Below are positions 16,485-23,617 of a DNA stretch of 23,617 nucleotides, piece after piece. Below the pieces are notes generated by a model. The model made no database searches and was not told the DNA's origin. It saw only the letters and a program-made list of their open reading frames with translations. The DNA is taken from NCBI GenBank assembly GCA_002424645.1, contig DIKU01000091.1, forward strand, positions 1,269 to 24,885, in the 5' to 3' direction. The DNA comes from Pelobacter sp. UBA5610. Its GTDB lineage: Bacteria > Desulfobacterota > Desulfuromonadia > Desulfuromonadales > Syntrophotaleaceae. Both the position numbers and the translations under genes were made by a program. How positions within the stretch are numbered: position 1 is the stretch's first letter; every line of letters begins with the position of its first letter.

Positions 16485-16532
16485 CGCGCCCTCAAGGGTT
16501 TGCGACTGACGTTCGCAAACCTTTGGTGCGCG
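16485..16532 (+). other. Long leader hairpin before the riboswitch
   Basis: CAAGGGTTTGCGA (16493-16505) pairs with TCGCAAACCTTTG (16513-16525) through 13 pairs with one G-U, around a 7-nt loop. The base is extended by CGCGC (16485-16489) and GCGCG (16528-16532). It begins about 13 nt after the predicted transcription start and ends where the aptamer begins. No T-run follows. It may protect the 5' end or form a separate regulatory element. Confidence 0.65.
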
Positions 16533-16637
16533 GTAGTCTCCGAGCCAGGCTTGCCTAAGGGGAAGGTCCTCAGGGTGGCTGGCCAAAGGGTTTCGCTGGA
16601 AACGGCGGGGCCTCCCCGTTTGGAAAGGAGATAAACC
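16532..16637 (+). ncRNA. Moco/Tuco-family riboswitch (molybdenum/tungsten cofactor aptamer)
   Basis: The leader carries the conserved blocks I recall for the Moco RNA motif: CTCCGAGCC at 16538-16546, GGTGGCTGGCCAA around 16574-16586, and CCTCCCCGTTTGGAAAGG near the 3' end. The last block closely parallels the one in the E. coli moaA leader. A fold is visible. TCTCC (16537-16541) pairs with GGAGA (16627-16631) as basal stem, AGCCA (16543-16547) with TGGCT (16576-16580), GGCC (16581-16584) with GGCC (16609-16612), and GTTTC with GAAAC (16590-16603) as a hairpin. Its position before a tungstopterin enzyme fits, since family variants lacking stem P3 are linked to tungsten cofactor. A short GGGGA/TCCTC stem at about 16560-16572 leaves open whether this is Moco or Tuco. 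Confidence 0.82.
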
Positions 16638-16681
16638 GCAGTCCAGTTCCTGTGATTTCGCTATGGGAGGAAGGTAACACT

Positions 16682-18409
16682 ATGCACATCGTTCGCGTAA
16701 ATATGTCTGACCTTACCGTCAAGACCGAGGAAGTACCCGCCGCATGGATGACTCTTGGCGGTCGCGCCCTGACGACCACTATCGTGGCGGCAGAGGTAAA
16801 GCCGACCTGTCACCCCCTCGGTCCCAATAATAAACTCGTCTTTGCTCCCGGCATGCTGTCGGGTACTCCGGCTGCCAACTCCGGGCGCATGTCTCTGGGT
16901 GGCAAGAGTCCTCTGACTTACGGGATCAAGGAATCCAACTCCGGAGGCACCACGGCTCAGCAGTTCGCCAAACTGGGGATTCACGCCATGATCGTCGAGG
17001 GGCGTCCCAGCGAAGATAAATGGTATCGCCTGCACGTTGACAAGGATGGCGTGACGATCCATGAAGAGACCGAAGTTGTCGGGATGCAGAATTTCGCCGT
17101 TATTGCTGAGATGGAAAAACGTTTCGGCGACAAGATCGGTGTCATGACCATCGGCATCCCCGGCGAAAAACGTATGGCTGCGGCCAACATTTCGGTAAAA
17201 GATCCCGATCACAAGATCCGTTCCCACGGGCGTGGCGGCATGGGCGCGGTTATGGGTTCCAAAAAGATTAAATGCATTACCGTAGACAGTGCCGGCGCCG
17301 GCAAGGTGGAAATTGCCGATCCCGACAAATTCAAAAAAGCCGCCCGCGTTTTTGCCAAAGCCATACTGGATCACCCGGTCACCGGCCAGGGCCTGCCGAC
17401 TTACGGCACCAATATACTGGTTAATATCCTTAACGAAGCCGGCGGTCTGCCGACCAAGAACTTTCGCTACGGTCAGTGGGAACATCACGACAAGGTCTCT
17501 GGCGAAACCATGCACGATATTATCGTGGAGCGTAACGGGCATCCCAAGCATGGTTGCCATTCCGGCTGTATCATCCAGTGTTCCCAGGTATACAACGACA
17601 AGGATGGCAGCTACCTGACCTCCGGTTTCGAATATGAAACCATCTGGGGTCTGGGCGCTGACTGCTTGATTGAAGATCTGGATGATATCGCTACCTGCGA
17701 CAATATCATGGACGATATCGGTATCGATTCCATCGAGGGTGTTGTCACCATGGGCGTGGTCATGGAAGCCGGCATCATTCCCTGGGGTGATGGCAAAGGG
17801 GCTATCCGCTTGCTGCGCGAGGAAGTCGGCAAGGGGACGGCACTTGGGCATATCATCGGGAACGGCACCGCTTCGGTTGGCCATGCCTATGGTCTGACCC
17901 GCGTACCGGTGGTCAAGAATCAGGGCATCCCGGCCTATGACCCCCGTTCGGTAAAGGGCATCGGCATCACCTACGCCACATCCACCATGGGGGCGGATCA
18001 CACCGCCGGTTACTGCATTGCCACCAATATCCTTAAATGCGGTGGTTTCGTTGATCCCTTGAGCAAGGAAGGGCAGGTTGAACTGTCCCGTAACCTGCAG
18101 ATCGGTACAGCCGTCATCGACAGTACCGGCATGTGCGTGTTCGTGGCGTTCCCGATGCTGGATATTCCCGAATGCGCCGATGCTCTTAACGACATGGTGG
18201 CGGCGCGTTTCGGCATCGAGCTGGATCATGCCGGCGTTGCCGAACTGGGCAAAAAGATTCTCAAGTTGGAACACGACTTCAACCTGGCTGCCGGCATGAG
18301 CAATGAAGATGACCGGCTGCCCGAATTCTTCAGTCTCGAAACCGTGCCGCCGCACAACGCCATTTGGGATTTCAGCCCGGCTGAAATCGACGAATTCTGG
18401 AATTTCTGA
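16682..18409 (+). CDS. aor: Tungsten-type aldehyde:ferredoxin oxidoreductase
   Basis: AOR-family enzyme of 575 residues, close to the usual 600. It should oxidise an aldehyde to a carboxylic acid, or reduce the acid with low-potential ferredoxin, using a bis-pterin tungsten cofactor and a [4Fe-4S] cluster in the cytoplasm. Visible signatures are the pterin-binding GTPAANSGRMSLGGKSPLTY, DDIGID (344-349) and DSTGMC (480-485), as well as cluster cysteines C292, C296, C300 and C485. The first three are spaced C-x3-C-x3-C, whereas Pyrococcus AOR has C-x2-C-x3-C. No partner subunit or maturation gene is adjacent, so it is of the single-subunit, ferredoxin-linked kind. The ATG at 16682 follows GGGAGGAAGG; a GTG at 16652 lies in the leader and is rejected. 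The true aldehyde is unknown, and other AOR-family members (for example unknown-substrate tungstoenzymes) are possible. Confidence 0.92.
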   Translation: MHIVRVNMSDLTVKTEEVPAAWMTLGGRALTTTIVAAEVKPTCHPLGPNNKLVFAPGMLSGTPAANSGRMSLGGKSPLTYGIKESNSGGTTAQQFAKLGIHAMIVEGRPSEDKWYRLHVDKDGVTIHEETEVVGMQNFAVIAEMEKRFGDKIGVMTIGIPGEKRMAAANISVKDPDHKIRSHGRGGMGAVMGSKKIKCITVDSAGAGKVEIADPDKFKKAARVFAKAILDHPVTGQGLPTYGTNILVNILNEAGGLPTKNFRYGQWEHHDKVSGETMHDIIVERNGHPKHGCHSGCIIQCSQVYNDKDGSYLTSGFEYETIWGLGADCLIEDLDDIATCDNIMDDIGIDSIEGVVTMGVVMEAGIIPWGDGKGAIRLLREEVGKGTALGHIIGNGTASVGHAYGLTRVPVVKNQGIPAYDPRSVKGIGITYATSTMGADHTAGYCIATNILKCGGFVDPLSKEGQVELSRNLQIGTAVIDSTGMCVFVAFPMLDIPECADALNDMVAARFGIELDHAGVAELGKKILKLEHDFNLAAGMSNEDDRLPEFFSLETVPPHNAIWDFSPAEIDEFWNF

Positions 18410-18441
18410 TAACGCGGAAGATCTTGTCTTTCGCCATGTCG

Positions 18442-18491
18442 GGATAGGGGCGCCCTTCCGGGTGGGTGTCTCTATCCTGACTGCTTTTTTT
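18442..18491 (+). terminator. Possible first terminator after the oxidoreductase gene
   Basis: GGATAG (18442-18447) and CTATCC (18472-18477) enclose a smaller CGCCC/GGGTG stem, and seven T follow at 18485-18491. The 7-nt gap before the T-run makes it weaker than the next hairpin. Confidence 0.5.
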
Positions 18492-18516
18492 CCTGTATCC
18501 TGACCGATGCTGCCTT

Positions 18517-18551
18517 GCCGTTCGAACCGTTTGGTTCGGGCGGCTTTTTTT
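18517..18551 (+). terminator. Rho-independent terminator after the oxidoreductase gene
   Basis: GCCGTTCGAACC (18517-18528) pairs with GGTTCGGGCGGC (18533-18544), with two G-U pairs, around loop GTTT, and seven T follow at once. It separates the oxidoreductase unit from the TetR-efflux operon. I see nothing between it and the promoter at 18662. Confidence 0.9.
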
Positions 18552-18661
18552 ATGTCTTCAATATCAGCTATTACAATGGAATGACGGCCTTGGGCCGCCC
18601 GGACCGTGAGGCTCGGCTTCCAGGATTATGTTCTGAACGAGCTGATATGGAAGAATAGCCC

Positions 18662-18693
18662 TTGACGAATAAATCAAACGTTTGTTTTAATAT
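18662..18693 (+). promoter_or_regulatory. Promoter and overlapping operator of the TetR-efflux operon
   Basis: TTGACG (18662-18667) is followed after 18 nt by TTTAAT (18686-18691). Between them lies a 20-bp near-perfect palindrome (18670-18689, core CAAACGTTTG, one mismatch per arm). A repressor bound there would cover the promoter spacer, as TetR-family proteins commonly do, so the TetR protein probably represses its own operon. Confidence 0.75.
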
Positions 18694-18737
18694 GCGTACA
18701 AGTTCAACCTGTTATTTCCCTGTCTGCCGGAGAGATC

Positions 18738-19376
18738 ATGAGTCAACCGGATACCAAACAACGCCTGCTCGATGCGGCAGAATGCCTGTTTGCCGCCGAG
18801 GGGTTCCATAGTACTTCACTGCGCGCCATTACCGGTAAAGCCGAAGCCAACCTTGCAGCGGTCAAATACCATTTCGGCTCCAAGGAGGCTCTGCTTGAGG
18901 CGGTTTTGAAACGACGGCTGGTCCCTCTCAACCGGGTTCGTCAGGAGAGGTTGGAGGCCCTGCGCATGGCCGCGCGGCAGTCTGGTGTGCGGCCGCCAAC
19001 AGAGGCGGTGCTGCGGGCCTTTATCGAGCCGACCCTCGCTTTTCGCGACAGCGGAGCGGGCGCTGAAGCTTTCCTTCAGTTGGTCGGTCGGGCTATCGCC
19101 GAACCGGATGATACCATCCGCAATCTCTTCATGCAGCTGATGAAGCCGATTTTTCTTCTCATCTACGATACGCTGGGGGATGCCCTTCCGGAACTGTCGG
19201 ACACGGAACGTTTCTGGCGGTTGCATTTTTCTCTCGGGGCTCTGAGTCACGCCATGTGTCTGGTCGGGCGTTTTCAGATTCTGCCGCAGGGAGTTGCCCC
19301 GCGTCCCGAAGCGGATGATCTTACCAAGATGCTGGTGAATTTTTTGAAGGTGGGTATGGAGGCTCCATGCGACTGA
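18738..19376 (+). CDS. TetR-family transcriptional repressor of the efflux operon
   Basis: TetR/AcrR regulator of 212 residues. The N-terminal helix-turn-helix (about 8-54) reads LLDAAECLFAAEGFHSTSLRAIT followed by the family's VKYHFGSKEALLEAVL. The C-terminal helical region (about 85-205) should bind a small ligand and form the dimer, similar to CecR/YbiH-like regulators. GGAGAG precedes the ATG. Its last 10 bases overlap the outer-membrane factor gene, so regulator and pump are one operon. Most likely it represses the operon until a pump substrate binds. Confidence 0.92.
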   Translation: MSQPDTKQRLLDAAECLFAAEGFHSTSLRAITGKAEANLAAVKYHFGSKEALLEAVLKRRLVPLNRVRQERLEALRMAARQSGVRPPTEAVLRAFIEPTLAFRDSGAGAEAFLQLVGRAIAEPDDTIRNLFMQLMKPIFLLIYDTLGDALPELSDTERFWRLHFSLGALSHAMCLVGRFQILPQGVAPRPEADDLTKMLVNFLKVGMEAPCD

Positions 19377-20794
19377 GATTTTTTTTGCTCATCGGTTGCG
19401 GTCTGCTCGTGCTCCCGGGTAGCGGATGTACTTTGCACCAGCCGCAACCGGCAACGCTGCCGTTTTCCGTTCCAGGGGGGTATGTGGAATCATCTGGTGA
19501 GGGTGAGCCGCATACGACACTGGAGCATTGGTGGGATCGGTTCGGCGATTCGAATCTTAATGCTTTGATGTCCGAAGCTTTTACCGCCAATCCCGATTTG
19601 CAGCAGGCTTATGCCCGGATTGAACAGGCCGAGGCGCTGGTGCGCACAACCGGTGCAGCGCAGCGTCCCACTCTCGACCTTGCCGGTGCCGCAGGCCGCC
19701 GCCGGCAAGCGGTTGGCGTGATCGGTGCGGTTACGGCAGATACCTATTCCCTGTCGCTTCCCGCAAGTTTCGAGTTGGACCTCTGGCGCAAGTTGGCTTC
19801 CCGCACCGAGGCTGCCCGCCTTGAGCAGGATGCTTCGCGCGAGGAACTCAAGGCTCTGTACCTGAGCCTCTCCGCCCAGGTTGCCGATCTCTATTTTTTG
19901 GCGGTGGAGCAAAAGGCGCAGCTTGACCTGACCGATCGCAATATTGCTGCCTTCGCCGATACTCTGGAGCGGGTGGAACGCCGCTATCGCGAAGGGCTTG
20001 TGCCCCCCCTTGATGTTTACCAATCCCGCCAGAATCTGGCAGCGGCCCGCTCCCGTCGACCCCAATTCGAAAACGGACTGGCGACAGCCGAGCACGCACT
20101 GTCGATATTGCTGGGCCGTTATCCGGGGCGCGGGGTGGTCAACGATCATCGGCAGTTACCACAGACAATTCCCGATTTTTCTGCCGGGCTGCCGTCCCAA
20201 TTGCTGTTACGCCGACCGGACATAGAGGCCAGTCTGTTGCGACTACGGGCCAGCGATGCCCGCATCGCCGCCGCGATTGCCGAGCGTTTTCCCGCGTTGC
20301 GTCTGACCGGCAGTTACGGTGGACAAAGTGCGGAACTGGGTGACCTGCTCGCCTCGGGTAACATCTTCTGGAATCTGTTGCTTAACCTTGCCCAACCTCT
20401 CTACGATGGTGGCAGGAGGGCTGCCGAGGTGGACCGCAGCAGAGCCGTTTTCCGTGAAAACCTTGCCGGGTATTATAAGTCTGTGCTTACCGCCTTTCGG
20501 GAGGTGGAGGATGCCCTGGCCGCGGGGCGTACCGGTGAAGAACGAATCGCTCGTTTGCGCCAGAGCGAGGAAGCCAGCGCCGCTGCCTTGCGGCTGGCAC
20601 TCGACCGCTATTTACAGGGGTTGTCCGAATATTTGCCGGTGCTTACCGCCCAGGGATTGCATTTTGATGCCCAGAGCCAGCTTTTGTCTGCCCGCCGGCA
20701 GTTGATAGCCGATCGTGTTACCCTCGCCCGCACCCTTGGCGGGGACTGGATGGACGAGGAACTGATCGATGGATTGCAACGGGTTGCCCATTGA
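19367..20794 (+). CDS. Outer-membrane efflux lipoprotein (NodT/OprM type)
   Basis: TolC-like outer-membrane channel of 475 residues. The N terminus is a lipoprotein signal with lipobox LPGSGC, so it is lipid-anchored. It has the two OEP repeats of the family (roughly 55-250 and 265-460), including WWDRFGDSNLNALMSEAF, YFLAVEQKAQLDLTDRN, RRYREGLVPPLDVYQSRQNLAAA, LLLRRPDIEASLLRLRASDARIAAA and FPALRLTGSYG. It provides the exit duct of the tripartite pump. GGAGG lies just before the ATG, inside the end of the TetR gene. Confidence 0.93.
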   Translation: MRLRFFLLIGCGLLVLPGSGCTLHQPQPATLPFSVPGGYVESSGEGEPHTTLEHWWDRFGDSNLNALMSEAFTANPDLQQAYARIEQAEALVRTTGAAQRPTLDLAGAAGRRRQAVGVIGAVTADTYSLSLPASFELDLWRKLASRTEAARLEQDASREELKALYLSLSAQVADLYFLAVEQKAQLDLTDRNIAAFADTLERVERRYREGLVPPLDVYQSRQNLAAARSRRPQFENGLATAEHALSILLGRYPGRGVVNDHRQLPQTIPDFSAGLPSQLLLRRPDIEASLLRLRASDARIAAAIAERFPALRLTGSYGGQSAELGDLLASGNIFWNLLLNLAQPLYDGGRRAAEVDRSRAVFRENLAGYYKSVLTAFREVEDALAAGRTGEERIARLRQSEEASAAALRLALDRYLQGLSEYLPVLTAQGLHFDAQSQLLSARRQLIADRVTLARTLGGDWMDEELIDGLQRVAH

Positions 20795-20821
20795 TCAACG
20801 GCTAAATCCGCATAGGTAAAG

Positions 20822-20844
20822 GGTCAGGTATGCTTTGCCTGACC
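20822..20844 (+). other. Small hairpin between efflux genes
   Basis: GGTCAGG (20822-20828) pairs with CCTGACC (20838-20844) around a 9-nt loop in the 100-nt gap between the channel and fusion-protein genes. No T-run follows, so it is not a terminator; it may affect mRNA processing. Confidence 0.5.
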
Positions 20845-20894
20845 TATCGATGTCGGATCTTGAATCAACCATTACTCAAAACGGGAAATATCCA

Positions 20895-22106
20895 ATGAGC
20901 GTCAAAACTAAACTGTTCAAGATCGGAATTCCCATTCTGATTCTTCTGGTGGGTTTCGCAATGATGCGCATCATGATTGCCAGCCGTGCGGAACCACGCA
21001 AGGAAAAGCGGGGGAATCCCGGCGCCCTGGTGGAGGTTCTGCGTGCCGCCCGTGGTGAACGGCAGGTCATGGTCCATGGTACCGGCACCGTGCAGCCGCG
21101 TCAGGAGATCAGTCTCACCCCCCAGGTCAGCGGTCGCGTCATAAAGATGGACGATCGATTTATCGCCGGCGGCTTCTTCCGCCAGGGGGATGTCCTGTTC
21201 GAAATCGAGGATACCGATTACCGGTTGGCCGTGGACCGGGCGCGAGCCGCCTTGGCAAAGGCCGAATATGAACTGACGGCCATGCAGGGGCAGGCCCGCA
21301 TTGCCCGCCAGGAATGGGAGCGTCTGCAACTCGGCGCCGGCGAACAGCCCAACCCCCTGGTCGTCTATGAGCCACAGCTTAAAAATGCCCGCGCCGCCCT
21401 CCTTTCCGCGCAGGCAACCTTGCAGCAGGCACAGCTCGATCTGCAACGTACCGTGCTGCGGGCGCCTTTCAACGCTGTGATCCGTTCTGAATCCGTCGAC
21501 TTGGGACAGTATGTTCGCTCTGGTACGGCGGTGGCAATGCTTGCCGGCACTGATCAGGCGGAGATTGTTGTTCCCCTGCCTCTGGAGGAACTTGCCTGGC
21601 TGCAGATCCCCCGCTCCGGACAAAAAGGCAACGTTACCGAAGCTGCCGTGCAACTTGGTGCCGGTGGGGAGACTTTCGCCTGGCGCGGGAAGGTGGTACG
21701 CCAGTTGGGTGATGTCGACCCTCAGGGACGCATGGCCCGATTGGTTGTTGCCGTGGACGATCCTTACCATTTGCGGCAGGGAACCGCTGAGCGTCCGGTG
21801 CTGTCCATGGGGATATTCGTCCAGGTGCTTCTGCACGGCAAAGTTCTGAAGGATGTGACAGTTATCCCCGCCAACGCCCTGCGTGATGGTGCCACCGTTT
21901 GGACCATGAACGATGGACACCTGAAAGTTCGGTCGGTGGAGGTGGTGCGCCGCACCCGCGATGAGGTCGTGATCGGGGAGGGATTGGCGACCGGAGACCG
22001 GGTTGTGTTGACGAATCTGGCCGGAGTTACCGAAGGAATGAAATTGCGGCAGGTGGATACGGCTTCGGGTTCCGACACGGTTGGCACGGTGGAGGAGGGC
22101 AGTTAG
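20895..22106 (+). CDS. RND efflux membrane fusion protein (HlyD/AcrA family)
   Basis: Periplasmic adaptor of 403 residues joining the RND pump to the outer-membrane channel. An N-terminal membrane anchor (about 10-30, FKIGIPILILLVGFAMM) is followed by the first lipoyl half (GTGTVQPRQEISLTPQVSGRV), a coiled-coil hairpin (about 100-185), the second lipoyl half (LRAPFNAVIRSESVDLGQYV), then beta-barrel and membrane-proximal domains to the end (VIPANALRDGATVWTM, GEGLATGDRVVLTNL). I chose the ATG at 20895; the in-frame ATG at 20850 and a TTG at 20835 add residues with no clear role. Its stop codon touches the start of the pump gene. Confidence 0.92.
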   Translation: MSVKTKLFKIGIPILILLVGFAMMRIMIASRAEPRKEKRGNPGALVEVLRAARGERQVMVHGTGTVQPRQEISLTPQVSGRVIKMDDRFIAGGFFRQGDVLFEIEDTDYRLAVDRARAALAKAEYELTAMQGQARIARQEWERLQLGAGEQPNPLVVYEPQLKNARAALLSAQATLQQAQLDLQRTVLRAPFNAVIRSESVDLGQYVRSGTAVAMLAGTDQAEIVVPLPLEELAWLQIPRSGQKGNVTEAAVQLGAGGETFAWRGKVVRQLGDVDPQGRMARLVVAVDDPYHLRQGTAERPVLSMGIFVQVLLHGKVLKDVTVIPANALRDGATVWTMNDGHLKVRSVEVVRRTRDEVVIGEGLATGDRVVLTNLAGVTEGMKLRQVDTASGSDTVGTVEEGS

Positions 22107-23617
22107 ATGAACGGTGCGATTCGCTGGATGGCCAATCACCACGTGGCCGCCAACCTCCTGATGCTGGTATTTGTGGTGGGCGGACTGATTCTCGCTCCAA
22201 AAGTCAAACAGGAGGTTTTTCCGGAGGTTTCTCTGGACTGGATTTCCGTCAGTGTTCCCTATCCCGGGGCGGGTCCGGAGGAAGTGGAAGAGGGTATCCT
22301 GCTCAAAATCGAGGAGAATCTCACCGGCGTGGACGGCATCAAGCAGATCAAGGCGACCGCCTCAGAGGGGGTCGGTACGGTCATGGCCGAGGTGCAGGAA
22401 GGCATGGACCCGGACAAGGTGCTGCAGGATGTGCGCAGTGAGGTGGATCGTATCACCACCTTTCCTCTGGATGCTGAAAAACCGGTGATCAGCAAACTGC
22501 TCAACCGGCTTGAGGTCATTTCGGTGGTGGTCTACGGTGACCTTTCCGAACGCAGCTTACGCGAACGTGCCGAAGCGATACGTGACGAGCTGCTTACCTA
22601 TCCCCAGATCACCCAGGTCGACCTGGGGGGCGTGCGCCCCTACGAAATATCCATAGAGGTCCCCGAGCAGCAGTTGCGCCGCTATAATCTCACTCTGGAG
22701 CAGGTGGCCCAACGGGTACGCAAGGCTTCCCTGGACCTGCCCGGTGGCACTATCCGCACCGAGGGTGGAGAAATTCTTCTGCGTACCAAGGAACGCCGCT
22801 ATTTCGGACCCGGTTATGCCGATATCGTTGTGGTCAACCAGCCGGACGGCACAGAAGTCCGCCTGGGGGATATCGCCATGGTACGGGATACCTTCGCCGA
22901 AACCGACACCTCCGCCACCTTCGACGGCAAGCCGGCAGCCATGATCAAAATCTTTCGGGTCGGCGATCAGAAACCGACCGAGATTTCCGCTTTGGTCAAA
23001 CGCTATGTCGAGGAAAAGACGATAAATCTGCCACCGGGCGTGAGGCTTGCTACCTGGAACGACACCAGTGAGTTGTTCGAAAGCCGCATGAATCTGCTCC
23101 TCAAAAATGCCGTTCTCGGTTTGATCCTGGTGTTTTTGGTCTTGGGTCTGTTTCTGGAAATCCGCCTCGCCATGTGGGTGATGCTCGGCATCCCCATCGC
23201 CTTTTTCGGCACGCTGTTTTTCATGCCCGCCCTGGGCGTTTCGATCAATATGATATCCCTGTTTGCCTTTATCCTCGCCCTGGGGATCGTGGTCGATGAT
23301 GCCATCGTGGTCGGAGAAAACGTCTACGAACATCGACAGCGGGGCACCCCCTACCTGCCGGCGGCCGTCACCGGCTCCCAGGAGGTGGGCGTGCCGGTGG
23401 TTTTCTCGATTCTTACGACGGTGGCCGCTTTTGCGCCTTTGCTCTTCATCAGTGGCACCATGGGTAAATTCATCGGCGTGATCCCGGTGGTAGTCATTAC
23501 GATTCTGCTTATGTCGCTGATAGAATCCCTCTTCGTCCTTCCCGCGCATCTCGCCATGGGCCGGCGAAGGGAAGCGGCCGGCGGCATTATCGGCCGCATC
23601 GATCGTTTGCGACGTCG
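22107..23617 (+). CDS. RND-family efflux pump, partial (runs off the right edge)
   Basis: The first 503 residues of an AcrB/MexB-type resistance-nodulation-division transporter, open to the end of the window; about 1000 residues are expected in full. TM1 is near 13-31 (VAANLLMLVFVVGGLIL), a periplasmic porter region follows (VEEGILLKIEENLTGVDGIKQIKATASEG), then TM2-TM6 begin near residue 330. TM4 has the proton-relay pair in LGIVVDDAIVVGENV. The EVFPEVSLDWISV start is common in the AcrB-like subgroup found beside NodT-type channels. It exports substrates using the proton gradient; the substrates are unknown. GGAGGAGG precedes the ATG, which directly follows the fusion-protein stop. Confidence 0.92.
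   Translation, partial: MNGAIRWMANHHVAANLLMLVFVVGGLILAPKVKQEVFPEVSLDWISVSVPYPGAGPEEVEEGILLKIEENLTGVDGIKQIKATASEGVGTVMAEVQEGMDPDKVLQDVRSEVDRITTFPLDAEKPVISKLLNRLEVISVVVYGDLSERSLRERAEAIRDELLTYPQITQVDLGGVRPYEISIEVPEQQLRRYNLTLEQVAQRVRKASLDLPGGTIRTEGGEILLRTKERRYFGPGYADIVVVNQPDGTEVRLGDIAMVRDTFAETDTSATFDGKPAAMIKIFRVGDQKPTEISALVKRYVEEKTINLPPGVRLATWNDTSELFESRMNLLLKNAVLGLILVFLVLGLFLEIRLAMWVMLGIPIAFFGTLFFMPALGVSINMISLFAFILALGIVVDDAIVVGENVYEHRQRGTPYLPAAVTGSQEVGVPVVFSILTTVAAFAPLLFISGTMGKFIGVIPVVVITILLMSLIESLFVLPAHLAMGRRREAAGGIIGRIDRLRR

Noticed and set aside
16661..18355. Long open frame (564 codons) on the minus strand opposite the aldehyde oxidoreductase
   Set aside because: The plus-strand protein has all AOR motifs, so the antisense frame is a by-product of codon bias. 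It has no recognisable domain.
20865..22142. Long minus-strand open frame opposite the membrane fusion protein
   Set aside because: It is a shadow of a clear HlyD-family gene, with unnatural His/Gln/Gly-rich composition.
22557..23549. Long minus-strand open frame near the right edge
   Set aside because: It lies opposite the RND pump gene, which is open to the window edge and carries clear family motifs.

Overview
The window looks like a chromosomal segment of an anaerobic deltaproteobacterium (Desulfuromonadota/Desulfuromonadales, Pelobacter/Syntrophotalea-, Desulfuromonas- or Geobacter-like). This is inferred from the moderately high G+C content, a tungsten-type aldehyde:ferredoxin oxidoreductase, a ModE with two Mop domains, a fused-domain Pst transporter, and signalling proteins rich in PAS and GGDEF/EAL domains. 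No taxon can be proven from sequence reading alone. There are no insertion sequences, phage genes or CRISPR arrays.

Layout. (1) 65-206, minus: a tRNA-Pro(CGG) with its terminator, then about 470 nt without a convincing gene. (2) 679-9820, plus: a complete phosphate regulon, phoB-phoR-pstS-pstC-pstA-pstB-phoU, closed by a strong bidirectional terminator. PstC and PstA are the large versions with extracytoplasmic insertions (a propeller-like domain and a coiled coil). (3) 9865-12131, minus: modE, an FRG-domain protein and a nucleoside deaminase, apparently one operon; the last two overlap by ATGA. (4) 12289-14367, minus: a PAS-PAS-GGDEF-EAL protein whose GGDEF half looks intact and whose EAL half is degenerate. 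(5) 14753-16279, plus: a PAS-PAS-LuxR-type regulator. (6) 16280-18409, plus: an elaborate leader (phased GAACAC half-sites, an extended -10 promoter, a long hairpin, a Moco/Tuco-family riboswitch) followed by a tungstopterin aldehyde:ferredoxin oxidoreductase, and one or two terminators. (7) 18662-23617, plus: a self-regulated TetR gene and a tripartite RND efflux system (outer-membrane lipoprotein, membrane fusion protein, and an RND pump running off the right edge).

How it works together. Under phosphate limitation PhoR/PhoB should switch on the high-affinity transporter, and PstSCAB-PhoU report back on phosphate supply. The middle of the window is centred on molybdenum/tungsten: ModE senses the oxyanion, and the leader of the oxidoreductase gene appears to sense the finished pterin cofactor. 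The PAS-LuxR protein just upstream is a natural candidate activator of the oxidoreductase. The most interesting parts are the oxidoreductase leader (with a possible translational ON switch) and the modE-FRG-deaminase operon, whose biological role I cannot name.
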